From Calocera cornea HHB12733 (lineage: Eukaryota; Basidiomycota; Dacrymycetes; Dacrymycetales; Dacrymycetaceae): a stretch of DNA of 64,000 nucleotides. The notes below the pieces were generated by a model that saw only the letters and a program-made list of their open reading frames with translations, had not been told where the DNA came from and made no database searches. Position numbers and translations under genes: made by a program. The stretch covers positions 1 to 64,000 of the forward strand of contig KV423978.1 of the NCBI GenBank assembly GCA_001632435.1, given 5' to 3'. Shown one piece after another: positions 25,599-36,574 of this stretch (within the stretch, counting starts at the first letter, position 1; each line of letters opens with the position of its first letter).

Positions 25599-26074
25599 CC
25601 TGCGCGTGTGGGAGACTGGGTGGCGGGCGGCCGTCGAGAGCGGGCGGGGCCGGAGGGGGAGGAGGTGCCTGGGCCTGAACGCTGACTGCGGCAGAGAGGG
25701 GCGAGACGGGAGAGCGCCGTGGCGTATCGTGCTATGCTAGCAATGCAGGCGGCCCCGGGAGGCAGAGGGAACGCTTCCGGAAGCACGCGGGGTGCCCTAA
25801 CTTACCTGACTCGGGACCGACGAGCACCTATGGAAACACCAGGCGGACAGCTTCGCTAGACCCTCAGGGTCTCCTCCAGACCCAGCCGCGTCCAAGTCCG
25901 CTGACGCATCCTGCTTTAATTTGTCAGCACATTTTTGATTCCGCTTTAAACTCCGCGACGCGTCCGGTAATCGTCTGCTTCCCCGCGGCAACCACGCGAT
26001 CTACTTCCCTACCGGAACGACGAGGATCCCTTCGATCTGGGAACTTGTCTTCCTTTCTTTGTTTCACTCCAGAA
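25599..26074. other. Intergenic with dispersed repeat copy 1
   Basis: Holds the likely promoters of the DUF423 gene (minus) and the F-box gene (plus). Most of the middle is the dispersed repeat annotated at 25828-25968. Confidence 0.5.
25828..25968 (+). repeat. Dispersed repeat, copy 1
   Basis: Begins CTATGGAAACACCAGGCGG and ends in TTTAAACTCCGCG...GTCCGGT. The same start and end words, about 159 bp apart, occur in reverse orientation at 51992-52150. The middle parts (CAGACCC-containing) are diverged. No coding potential. It may be a MITE/SINE-like non-autonomous element or a shared promoter module. Confidence 0.6.
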
Positions 26075-27712
26075 ATGGCACCTACCGCTTCTTATCGTGT
26101 TTATTGCATCCCTGAACTTATTCGCATGATCTGCCTTGAAGCGAGCACGGCTCGTATCTCTCTCGCGAACGCCGCAGCCTCGAGTCATTACCTCCATCAA
26201 TTTGCTGTCGAAGCTCACTGGAACAATGTTCCAGTAGGCGACCTGCTCAGGCTAGATCAGATATGTCAACAGAACCGCTCTATCGCGGGACGCACTGCGG
26301 AGGATGTAAGCCCGCGGCTACATCAGGCACTTCCTTTCGGATGCGCCTTGAACTCACTCGCTTCGTAGCGAGCGCGTCATTACGCTGAGCGCATACACAC
26401 GATAGTCATTCGTTCCTCCAAGCACCCTCGACCCACAGACCTCCTACAACTATTTGCTCGAGTAGAGCTCATAGCTCCCCTGTGCCACGTCTTATCCAAG
26501 CTCCGCCATCTCGAAGCCACTATCACTCGAGCTGCTGTACTTCTCGACCTGTCCCTTAAACTTCCTTCCAACCTCTCTTCGGTCCTAGTCTCCCTCGATC
26601 GACCCACTTTCGATCCCCTGTGGGACTCGGCGATGGATGCTTTCTTTCAGTGGCTAAAGAAGAACAGTCATAGCCTCCGGAAGCTCGTCTTGCGCGCACA
26701 TGCCGCCAACCTCTCCGATCAATCCCATCAGCTGGACGATATTCAGTCCCATTTCACCCACCTCACCTGGGTTTCCGTTGACGATCGCTTCCTCAACAGC
26801 AAAGTTCTCTCTGATATCATATCTCTTCCCAACCTCTCCTATCTTCAGACTGTGCAATCACCCACCACCTCTCGAATGCTCATCCTGCACCCTTCGGTTC
26901 AGTTCACACTACCCCTCAATGCAACCCGTCTCCGCACAATCAGCATGGTCTCCTCTCTAGAGAATGCAATTGCTATCAGCCTTATTGTCCCTCCCTTCCT
27001 CTCAGCACTCGACTTCAAGCTGGCTTGCAATCATCCCTTAGGGGACAATGTCGGCAGCCTTGTTCAGAACGTTTCCAGTCAATCTACGTCTCTCACGTCG
27101 TTCTCTCTTGCTCTACATTCGCATCAGCAGGACCCGGCTTTCATGCTTGACTTCAGTGTACTATCGCCTCTGCAGTCGCTCACCCAGCTAAGGGAATTCG
27201 GTTTCCGCTTTGATATCTCCGCTCTCTTCGACTTCGATGATCGACATATCAGCTGGATTCAAGCTACTTACTCTTACCTACACCGCCTCTCCATCCACTG
27301 GAAGACGGATCCAATCAATCCCACTCCAGATGCTCACGTTGGGCTCAAACATCCGCATCGGCTATCTCTCGGGCGCATCACCTCCTTGTGTTCTGATCAC
27401 CCTTCGCTCGCATCCATCTCCCTCACCACACTGTATATGCGCGCCATACATGATGACGATCGGCCCACCGCAACCCTTCAGTATCTTGAAGTCTTGCACC
27501 CTTTATTCCGCAATGAAGAGTCTGCGGCCCGCACCTGGTATCACCTCTGTAGGTGGACGAGTATCCAACACAACCCTCCCTTCCTTTCCGTCAAGTGGCA
27601 ACGCGTTCGTAAGCATTTTCGTATGCTGATCAAGCAAAGAAGCAGAATCGAGCAAGTCAAGGAGATCAACCCGTTCCTGAGCGAGAGTACGCGTCATGAT
27701 GATCACTCTTGA
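26075..27712 (+). CDS. F-box/leucine-rich-repeat-like protein
   Basis: Exons 26075-26305 and 26390-27712, 517 residues. The ATG at 26075 has a good context (AGAAATGG). Residues about 5-45 resemble the degenerate F-box of basidiomycete proteins (RVYCIPELIRMICLEAS, followed by a hydrophobic helix and HWNNVP). The rest is leucine-rich with irregular repeats (LRKLVLRAHAANL, LRTISMVSSL, LREFGFRF). Such proteins are expected SCF ubiquitin-ligase receptors; no substrate can be inferred. Without splicing, a TAG at 26366-26368 would interrupt the frame. The 84-bp intron (donor GTAAGC at 26306) removes it and keeps phase 0. Confidence 0.75.
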
Positions 27713-27844
27713 TTGGCGCGACTCCCCTTCCTATCATCCACTCTTACATCTGTTCACTATGCTCAATATCCGTCCCCAGATATGCACTATTGTGTCCAGA
27801 CTCTCTTCATAGCTAGTCACGTTGACTATCCTTACGTACAGAGC

Positions 27845-29598
27845 TCAATGTGCAGTACTTTCCCCATCATCCTCCGATACTGAGCCCGTCTCATCATCTG
27901 CCGACACTGAGTCCGTCTCCTCGCTGCCTCCGCTGTCAACCTTCTCTTTGCACCTCAGCCACCAATACCGGCTAGTAGCACTCCCCCCTAACTTGCTCGC
28001 CTTCAGGTGCTCGTCTAGTCCCTTGTCCACTGATACAAACTCCAATCTTTCTAGAGGGCCCAAAGCTAGGATACTAGCCGTTTCTGTAACCGAGCCCCGT
28101 TTCGCGCGAGCTATCGATATCCTCACGTTTTCCGATGGCCATCGGATATCCTTTGGTTCGGTGTCTGTTTCTCTCAGATCCATGCTTCCCAGCTTGATGT
28201 GTTTCAGCTTTCGCCCATATCGTAGCAAGTTGTAAATTGCGTCGATACTCAGCCATGGGTTCCCGTCCCACAGACACTCGAACTCCTCCAGGAGAGACAT
28301 CGACATCGTGAGGGTCGATAGAGAGTAGTCTCCAAGTCCTTCGATGCTACCCCCCCTAACCTCGAGCTTCAGACTGTGTAGTTGATCGCACATGGCGAGG
28401 TCGGTCCACATCTCCCAGTTCACAATCTTCGCAGTGGTAGATCGAGGAGGCACGACAACGATCCGCAACACTTCTAACGACGATTGGGTTTGGAAGATCC
28501 GAGTGGGCAGAACTGAAAGCATCAATACCGCCTCTGGCGTAAGAGTAGTGTTGATGTCGATACCCTTCAGATCCATTCCCTTGCACATTTCGAGGACCGA
28601 TATCGTCATGCCGAGGGCTCCTTCAATCTGAATGTTTTTCAGATGCATGAATGCTCCTTGTGCGCATGTAATTGCAAACAGGTCTGGGTACCCTCGCCAT
28701 CTCGGTCCACAAAAGATACCCAGGCGTTGCAATGAGGGTGCACAGCGCCCGAGCGTTGACAGCGTCGTATCCACTAGCAGCTCATCGTCCAAGGACACTT
28801 CCAGCAGTTCGTCCAGCTTTGCGAGGCAGGATCGTAGGTCATCGTTGTAAAAGGCCGATCTTCCCGCAAATCCACGCAAGCTCAACGTCTTCAGCGCCCC
28901 TCCCTTCTGTTGCACTTGCCGAAGTAGCTCCTGCACAGAGGTTGACCAGTCTCGTCCTCTCTGAGGGGATCCAACAATCGTCACATCGAGAACCTTCAAC
29001 CGACATCGCGAGACAATGTCCGAGGCGATGTCGAGCCCGTTGGGAAACTCGGTCCATATTGCTGCTGTCTCCACACGAATAGGGCAGTCCGTGATCTTGG
29101 CTCGCTCAGCTACCTCCAGCCACAGTCTTGCTATCGTCGCTGGCAGTTCATGCCGTGCGAAGCTCAGCACGATCTGTCGACACTTCTGAAGTCGATAAAT
29201 AGCTAGCCATGTCCGCTATAGAAGATCATGTTAGTCACCAGTCAGAGTGTAGTGCAACAAGCTCAGCTGCATACATCTACCTCATCAACCTCCTGGATGT
29301 CGTCTATCTCCATCTCGTGTGCTTGCTCACGACCCGGTTCTTCTTCTTTCTCCGCCTGTTCCTCGACCGGTCCATGCTTGTCATGGTTAAGATAGAGCAG
29401 ACTGTCGTTTGTCAGCAGCCTCCAGCTTTCATCTTCCTTGGACGCTAGCTTCTTCATGATGCTCAGGAGCGTCTTTGAGGTATCCATAACAGCGCGCAGC
29501 CCCTTCCATCCTTCGCCCACGACAATCCTTTCTAGCATCTCATGTGCAATCTTATCCACCTTGAACGCTCTTTCCAAAGGGGACAGAGTCGTTGACAT
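27845..29598 (-). CDS. F-box/LRR-like protein
   Basis: Exons 29281-29598 and 27845-29215 (65-bp intron, branch-like CTAAC), 562 residues. The N-terminal exon is helical and ends in an acidic stretch; no clear F-box is visible. From TWLAIYRLQKCRQIVL onward it is leucine-rich with LRR-like units (LKVLDVTIVG, LKTLSLRGFAG, LHSLKLEVRGG, LKHIKLGSMDL) and a strongly acidic Ser/Asp/Glu tail. The architecture resembles mushroom F-box proteins whose F-box has decayed. It converges with the preceding F-box gene, leaving 132 bp between stops, and may be a diverged relative of it. Confidence 0.7.
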
Positions 29599-30281
29599 TG
29601 CCGCCTTATCGAACGTGATGAGGTCGTTGATGAACAAGGAGTGATCGTAGGATCAGTGGACCGTACCAGTGCAAGGACGCGTGTCGCGTCGCGTCATGTC
29701 ACAGTGAATCCCAAACATATGCATGTCATTCAGTCACGTAGTTTACATATCATTTGAGGTCTTCTTGGCCCATGTACTAGGTTAGCCGGCTAGTATACTT
29801 GTATGTTGGTATGTTGGTATGTTGGTATGTTGGTATGTTGGTACCGGGTTTGCTGGTTTTGGTCTGTTGGTCTGTTGGTATCGTTGTACGTGGGTATCTT
29901 GGTATCTTGATACCTTCGCATCTTGGCATCTTGGTATCTTGGTATCTTGGTATCTTGGTATCTTGGTATCTTGGTATCTTGGTATCTTGTCGTCGTCAGC
30001 GAGCAATGTGGCTCGCTTCTTGGTATATTAGTATATCAGTATCTTGGTATGTTGTCGCCGTCTGCGAGCAATGCTCTCTCCTTGCACTTTTGTATCTTGG
30101 TACCATCCGCACCTGGACGCGTAGACTAGCCTCAAGGAATAAAGAGCGCGTCTCCCGCCCATCCCCAAATCCAACGGAGCCCATCCCACGTCTCTAGGAG
30201 CTAAACCAGCTTTGCTCAAGTTGTTTCATTTCATCGCTCTAGTACACCTCTTTCGGTCTACATTGGGCTCACTATTAGGAT
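29599..30281. other. Intergenic, minisatellite-bearing
   Basis: Between the LRR-like gene and the 3' end of deaminase A. It is dominated by the minisatellite at 29800-30105 and has no gene. Confidence 0.6.
29800..30105 (+). repeat. 8-bp minisatellite, locus 1
   Basis: Runs of GTTGGTAT (about 29801-29850) and CTTGGTAT (about 29889-29989), then single copies interleaved with a unique word of the type GTC-GTC-GTC-AGCGAGCAATG. The same octamers and the GAGCAATG spacer recur at 44514-45180. Long frames through the repeat on both strands (Tyr/Gln/Asp/Thr or Val/Ser/Trp/Tyr translations) are artefacts of the period. Confidence 0.9.
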
Positions 30282-32717
30282 CTACACCTCCTCCTCTTCG
30301 CTGTCCTCGTCCACCTCAAACACCCTCTTGGCGTTCATAGAAGCTTTGGGGGGGGTTCCCCCGCCGTGAAGCGACCGATTCGGGCTACTCTGCTGGGTTT
30401 GACTTCCGGTATCCTGTCTCTTAATCGTCTCCAGTAGTAAGTCGGAAAACTGTCGCATGGCATCATCTGTCAGCCCAAAGAATCGCGTCTTGAAGCCTAG
30501 ACCGTGCGTTCCATCTGTGTTGAACACGTGCGGGTCTGCGTGTACAGCGGTGAACATGCAGTGACAGCAAGCCTTTTTGGTGCAGACTGCGATTGTGGGT
30601 CCGGACTGTTATCGGATAGCATCAGTATACATAACAGATCATGATTGAAGCAGCCGTACCGAAAGTGCCTTCCACAGAGTCGATTTTGCCTTCACCTTCT
30701 TGTACAGTACACACCTCAGATCTTCATGTCTGCAGTCTCCTCTGCAGGTTAGTCCCCCGGATGTCGCGTACCGAATTGCCGCCATCAGAATACTCTCGCA
30801 GTGATAGGTACATGTCACTCCATCCGGTGCGTCCCCGAAGAAGAGATGTAGCCTCTGGAAGGTACTGAACTGCTGGTCCGGGATCGACAGTTGCTTTTTC
30901 ACCCAGCGCTTGACTTTCTTCACTTCTCCTTTGGTCAAGACTAGTCGTGGCGTATTCTCCCCCGAAATCAGGAAGTAGAGCGGCTTGACACCGTTGGTGC
31001 TCCCCCTTGTACCATAGAACCCTTTCACATCTCTGGCAGCAAACACGAAGCCACAGACGTTGTTCAGAGTCGTTGCCACCATCGTACCCAGTGTGCCGAT
31101 GTTCTCGTCTTCTACGTCGGCGTCTGTGAACAGGCCCTGTTCTTCCTCCAGTGCTGCAGTATCTTCCACCGTGCTTGATTCCTCTGCGGTCCGCGGTCCG
31201 TCGCCGCGGAAGCCAGGGAAAGCCTTTGATTCTACGCAATCTATATCAGATACCCTCCTTTGGAAATCTGCTTGTTGAGCTCACCAAGGAACCCGATCAA
31301 ACCCACTTTCACATCACCCAGAAGTTTGCCTAGCACGTCAGACGGGCTCATCCAGCCGTCCTCTCGTTCACGGCGGTGGAAAAACCCTGCCAAGGCTTCT
31401 AGAAATGCACTCAGAGTGCGGGATGTCTTTGCGAACGCTTCATTCGACATTCTATCTGCGATGTTCGACGATCGGTCATGTGCTTTCATCAGTCTAACGT
31501 TGGTACTGATTGTGACCAAGAGGTAGGAGAGCAGTGCGGCCCAGATGTGCGCGTTCGCCGGACCAAAGACGGCGGTTGTCTCTATCTTCGTCCCCGGCGC
31601 GCGTGCAATAAGTCCATTCCAATCGATCCTTTTGTCTTCCAAGGGCCCGTGTCCCAGCCTTAGCCATCGTACCATACGGTACAGACTATCTGTCAGCCTC
31701 ACTGGTCGCACAACTTCAGTATTCGAGGCGGTCGCCGCTGCGTCGTACTCGTGGACCATAAGAGACCAGTCACGAAGCACCTCCCCAAGACTCTTGCCGT
31801 CCTTGAAAGGCCGGTTGCAGCTCTCCAGACGTTGATCCAACTTCCCAAGACAGTTTCGTAAAGCAAATTCCAGCACACAATCCCTATAATGGTACTTCAG
31901 CGGCGCTCAGGATCCAAGAGCCCTCGAAGTTTCTCACAAGTCGGGCTCTTCCATGCTCTCGTTCGTGTGCATTCCCGCTCGGTCACTACGTATTCCTCTC
32001 GGTACGGTCTCGTCCGTAAGCTCCAGTAATCCGAATAGTGTTTTGGCATAGATTTCGAAATTGGGCGCCCGACAGTGATTCGGGCTGACATCCGTATATA
32101 GTCAGCCTCTCCCTCTGAGAGCATGAGCACTGCACTCACTTTTGTTTCAGTCTTTCAATCAGTTCATTCCGTCCGTCTGAGATAGCTTCCAGTTCCTTCA
32201 CGTTCCATTCAACCCCAGTGCGTCGCGAAGTCGTCTTCGCCGAATCGCTGATCGATGCGTTCCGTGCGATGACGATTACGTTCCCTGTCGGCGGATCGAG
32301 TCCTGATGGAACGACGGTGTGATTCGTCGTCATAAAGTCCCGAAGTGTCTTCTTTTGCCCGGCAAGAGTCCCAGTGCTCGTGGATCCAGTAGCTCTCGAT
32401 GACGCTGCGGGAGCTCCTCTAATGTGGTCGTCCTCCTCCATCGTATTACTGGCAGCTTCAGCCGAAACTTCTGTCTCTCTTGTGATCAAGGTTCTCGATA
32501 TCGTGATGGCTGGCACTCGCAGGAGCTCCGTGTTGTATCCAAAACAGATTAGGAGCGCAATCGCCTTCAGGAACACTAGGGTGCTGGACGAGGGACCTTT
32601 AGTCGAATACTGTGGACTACAGATCGGTGCCGGGTGTTTTTGTAGGCCGTCCGAAATGCAGCTTAGCACGAGCGCTAGTTTCCATGGCGGTAGTCCGTTC
32701 AAGGGGAAATCAGACAT
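30282..32717 (-). CDS. OTT_1508-like deaminase-domain protein A
   Basis: Exons 32140-32717, 31938-32084, 31285-31883, 30660-31240, 30282-30605; 742 residues from the first in-frame ATG (a 5' exon could be missing). The C-terminal third has the two halves of a zinc-dependent deaminase site: H-C-E in TYHCESILMAAIR, and C-x2-C in TKKACCHCMF. This combination and the fungal context fit the OTT_1508-like deaminase family (PF14441), putative nucleotide or nucleic-acid deaminases. Between them lies an extra motif, CRGDCRHEDLRCVLY, shared with deaminase B. The second half-site starts a separate exon after a 54-bp intron. The tail is acidic. Residues 1-450 are unrecognised but keep a VFGPA-x-W block also found in B. 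Confidence 0.72.
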
Positions 32718-32956
32718 AATGAAAGGGAAGACTCCGTACACTCGCTGTGGTGCACACTCTGGATGTCGCTATCTGAGTCCTGTCGCCAGCGCACAAATGC
32801 GCGAGTCACCACCATATATACTTTGCCTCCGAGAATCTTCTAGCCTCCTCCAAGCTACCTTCCGCCCGGCCATTCTTCTATAGACGACCAGTCCGCATTA
32901 CATAGTCGATCGTCTTCGTCCCATACGTGGATGCAAGATTCCTCGCTTCCAACCCG
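32718..32956. promoter_or_regulatory. Divergent promoter, deaminase A / orphan
   Basis: 239 bp between divergent starts. On the minus strand a TATA-like AGTATATATGG covers about 32811-32822, some 95-105 bp before the deaminase A ATG. Confidence 0.45.
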
Positions 32957-33626
32957 ATGAATCAGTTGGAAGGACATTGCATCACGCTGCACTTGGATCC
33001 AGCACATCCGGTGGTTAGTGCGCCTATAGCTATTAATGCTTGACCTTCTTTCCAAGCCGATGTGTTATCTGACTAAACGATGTATAGCACGTGGTCATTC
33101 ATCTCAATAGCGCTGAGAACACGATCACAGTCCAGTTTTCGAGACCGGACGCCAGCTCTCCTCAATCTCCCACCTCGACGGAAGGCACCTCCCTTGTTCA
33201 ATCTCCAACAAACCCCAACGGTTGGCTTTCGCCTGATGGCCCTAGCTCCAAGATCGGAAGGATTGAAAGGGTGCGCTTGTCGAACAAGTGTCCTTAGCTG
33301 CGCCCTCTGATCAGCTTCTCAAGGCGCACAGAGGATCGCCTCACTTCAGACGAGCTGGACGGCCGGACGCAACTCCCCTCGCCAGCCCAAGTATCCCGGT
33401 AGTCAGCCTTGGTCCGATGGGAACGTCCCCTCGCACGTTCTACAGCCAGCCATCGAAGAAACGGCGAATCGCTGTAGGTGTCTTGTCCAATCTATCGAAT
33501 GACAATGAGGAGGCAATGGGCCCGGTACCAGAGTCGTCTGAGCCGGCATCGGATGTACCGCTCACAAGCGCAGGTAAGGAACTTGATAGCTCCGCTCCAG
33601 GAGCACCAGATAGTGTCGATTTGTAG
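32957..33626 (+). CDS. Small orphan protein
   Basis: Three exons, 32957-33010, 33088-33270 and 33315-33626, all phase 0, 182 residues. The N-terminal 55 residues form alternating hydrophobic strands (CITLHLDPAHPHVVIHLN); the rest is Ser/Pro-rich with a basic KKRRIAVG patch that could be a nuclear signal, then an acidic Ser-rich tail. The first donor (GTGGTT) is weak. I recognise no family. It lies between the two deaminase paralogues on the opposite strand. Confidence 0.5.
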
Positions 33627-33882
33627 ATAGTTAAGGGACGACTCCATCATCTTCCTTCAGCATCGCAGAACTGCTCGAGGAAGAGGTGAAGACTAAGTTT
33701 AGTGCCTTGGCGTTAGCCGTAGGCATCTGGGAATTAGGTTCAGCGCGTGCAGAGTGGCCTTGATTTCCATTCATTACTTGGTTACAACAATTCCGAACGT
33801 TCCAGACTACTGAGGCAAGCGAGAGACCAGTGATACAACAAAGGTGTATCCGTACTTTCTACACGTGTACCCTTAGGGGATA

Positions 33883-36177
33883 TCAGTCAGTTATTGATCC
33901 TGTATATACAGGCCGTCGGGGCCAAGGGGATGTCGACACCTTCCCATCTCCCCTTACAGTCGCTTTGGATTTCGGCCATTGTCTGGATCGTAAATGTTTC
34001 TCCCGTGTGGTAGATAGATGCTTGACGGTGCCTCGACTTATCTTCTCTACCACCGTTCGTTCCAACATTCGCACAACTTCCAGCTCGTCTTCGATGGTCA
34101 GACCAAAAGGCCAGCATCCAATGAAGTCACCCAGGCCGTCGCACGTGGGAGGGCGGAGATCCTGGGGAAGACGCAGCCATCGACACACTGCACAAGGCTC
34201 CTGGCTGCCGCCCACATTTGGGTTCGGTCTCTAGTCAGGTGGATTAGCAGCCTGTTCCAACCACCTATAGCGGGACGCACCACAATTCCTCTGAACGTCG
34301 CCGCATCTTCTAGAACTTGGCGGTACAGGTCGCATCGGTGATCGTAATGGCGGCAGGAACCGTTGCACAGGTCGGTGCTATCTGGGCACAAATCCCTGAC
34401 GGCTCGCAGAACGCTCTCGGCGTGTATGTCGACAGTGAATCGTGAGGTGCCGGATGATCGCAGAGCGCTCTCCAGGACCGCAAATTGTGTGGAAGACACG
34501 TGCACTTCGCTCTCAAGCCACACCACGAAGTCGTTGAACAGGGCTTCCGTGGGCAACACGCCTAATTGCTTGTGTACGAAGCCCTCGATAGTGATAGCAA
34601 CAGTCGGATGTTCAGTGATTGTCGGCGGCAAAGCCTTGTACGCAGAAACAATCGTTCGTCCTGCCGATCCATAGAAGCCTATCAGCCTTATATGTTGCAG
34701 CAGTCGATCTACAATATTGACTTTGACAGGCGAGCCGTCCATTACTGCAGGTTCAGACGTTAGCTGAGATACACGGCCATGCAACATCGCCACGTACTGC
34801 CGCTCCTGCTCTGAATCTCTTGCCCAAGTCCGATACAGTCATCCGTAAGCAGACGTTCGAAAATGTTGAAGGTCCGCACTACAGTGTCTGTTGATGGTTT
34901 GGCGAGGTAGGACATGCTCCACACCACTTCGATGTGAGGAAAGAGCAGATCAAATGCTTCTCCGTCTACCTTCTCGGCGGGGTCACGGATTGTGTGAGCT
35001 AACGGCCGACCGCAGATTCGCGCACATCCTGAGTAGCTGCAACAGGACGCTGCAATGCAGTACATGCAACGGCGCAACATGGACTCGTCATGCACTGCGT
35101 GAGCTGTGAAGCGCCCTGTTCTCCCCGCGCACTCGTGGATCTTCTCCAAAAGTAGGCCAAGCATTCGAGCCCATTGGCTGTACGTGGCGGGACCGAAAAC
35201 CGCGACATGTTGTCCATTGTGCGAGGTTACTAGGCGAGACCATTGGTTCATTTCTTCCAAATTTCCGGCGTTCTTTGCTTTCCTCGCCTGATGCTGTATG
35301 AACAGCCTCGGTGTCTTCGCGAGTTGCACCAACTCAGTTGGAGGTTGCGGCCCGTCCTTGTCCAGAACTCCCGTCCACGAATACAGCGCCTGGTTGACTG
35401 ACATCTGCGTCATACAGTGAAAGGAGACGATCTCATGTTGCAGTACGCCGGTATAGTGCCGTAATACATATCTTCCCATGTGCCTTTGTGTGGTTAGTAT
35501 CGTGTAGTTGCACTGCTGCAGAAAACGTACTCCATTGAAGCCACTGGAACAGATGCTGGACTCATGCGAGCGGCGACAGAGTAGAGATAATCGCTGATGG
35601 TGTCGAAGAATTCTCCTCTAGTCGACGATGCGCAATCATTAATCCTGTGTACCGTCAGTGGGTTAAGGCACCAGGAAAAAAGAAGGCGTACCTCTGAGTC
35701 ACTCGCTCTTCAAACGCTGCCACATCTACTAGATGCGACTGCCGTCTACTAAGCTTCCACCACACTGATGGCAGCCTCATCTGCTGACGAGCATCTGCTT
35801 AATGATTAGATGGACCTAAGGCTGTCGTAAATGTGCGTACCGTGTTCACGCCCAGTCCAGTTACGCTGCGTACGCATTCTAGCCACCTCAACTGATACTA
35901 TCACCGGACTCGCGCGTGGCAGGAGCGCGGCACCCGTGGCAATCGTGCTGTGTTGCCGACCGTTGGGATATTGCTTCAGTAACCGAGCATACGTCGACAA
36001 CAGTTGAACCGCAGCGGGGTCCGACCTTGTCCCAACTTCCCTGGTGCTGGGCCCATCATAGGAGAGGTGTACGTGTGTCGCCGGCGCGTCCAGACTTGCC
36101 AACGCAGCACACAGGTATGCCGCAGCTTCATGAGCTTCAAGAGCACGGTAGATATTTGTGGGCTGGGTGATAGGCAT
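33883..36177 (-). CDS. OTT_1508-like deaminase-domain protein B
   Basis: Six exons: 35841-36177, 35692-35797, 35531-35644, 34798-35483, 34281-34744, 33883-34230; 684 residues, all joints in frame. The deaminase site is canonical: H-A-E in VDIHAESVLRAVRDL and P-C-x2-C in SQEPCAVCRWL. The intervening CNGSCRHYDHRCDLY matches the extra Cys motif of deaminase A, and HVAVFGPATYSQWARML matches its VFGPA block, so the two are tandem paralogues of moderate divergence. As in A, an intron separates the H-A-E exon from the P-C-x2-C exon. The tail after the catalytic cysteines is basic. Substrate unknown; family knowledge suggests free or polymeric cytidine/adenosine (inference). Confidence 0.78.
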
Positions 36178-36574
36178 TCTGTTTCTTGGCGGACTGGGTC
36201 ATGAAGAGTGAAATAGTTCAGAACCGGTAACAGTCATAGCGCGCCCGCCGAATCCCCCTTCATCTGGGGTGACAGCGCGGATGTATATCAGAGGAGCATG
36301 TGTCATCAACAAACCACGCGATGGCTGTGCAGACGCGTTTGGAGGCACGTCACGCGGCGTCCGAGTATCCGGCCAATACAACATTACATTATTACTCATA
36401 ATTTGTTAGCCGATTCGAAGGACAACATGCTTTCCGGGGCTGGATATGCCTCCCCGATGTGACAACGAAAGTAACCAATACATGGTTCTGACCGGAGTAA
36501 GAGAATCAGAGTGCATCAGCTCGAGGCAACGGGTGTCGTCGCTGTCGGGCAAATTGCCACGCTCCGATTGAAAG
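36178..36574. other. Intergenic, PIF1 3' end and deaminase B promoter
   Basis: 397 bp on the minus strand. An alternative 3' exon of the PIF1 gene is possible here: an open frame (AEMLAQIKANKKVLAFN) continues to a stop at 36515-36517 if a 38-bp intron (GTCCGT...GAG) is assumed. Confidence 0.4.

Noticed and set aside
26366..26368. In-frame TAG making the F-box gene a pseudogene
   Set aside because: The stop lies inside a well-formed 84-bp intron (26306-26389); splicing restores a 517-residue frame.
29782..30197. ORFs through the minisatellite as repeat proteins
   Set aside because: An 8-bp unit shifts frame every copy and opens several frames on both strands; none has a start context or flanking coding sequence.
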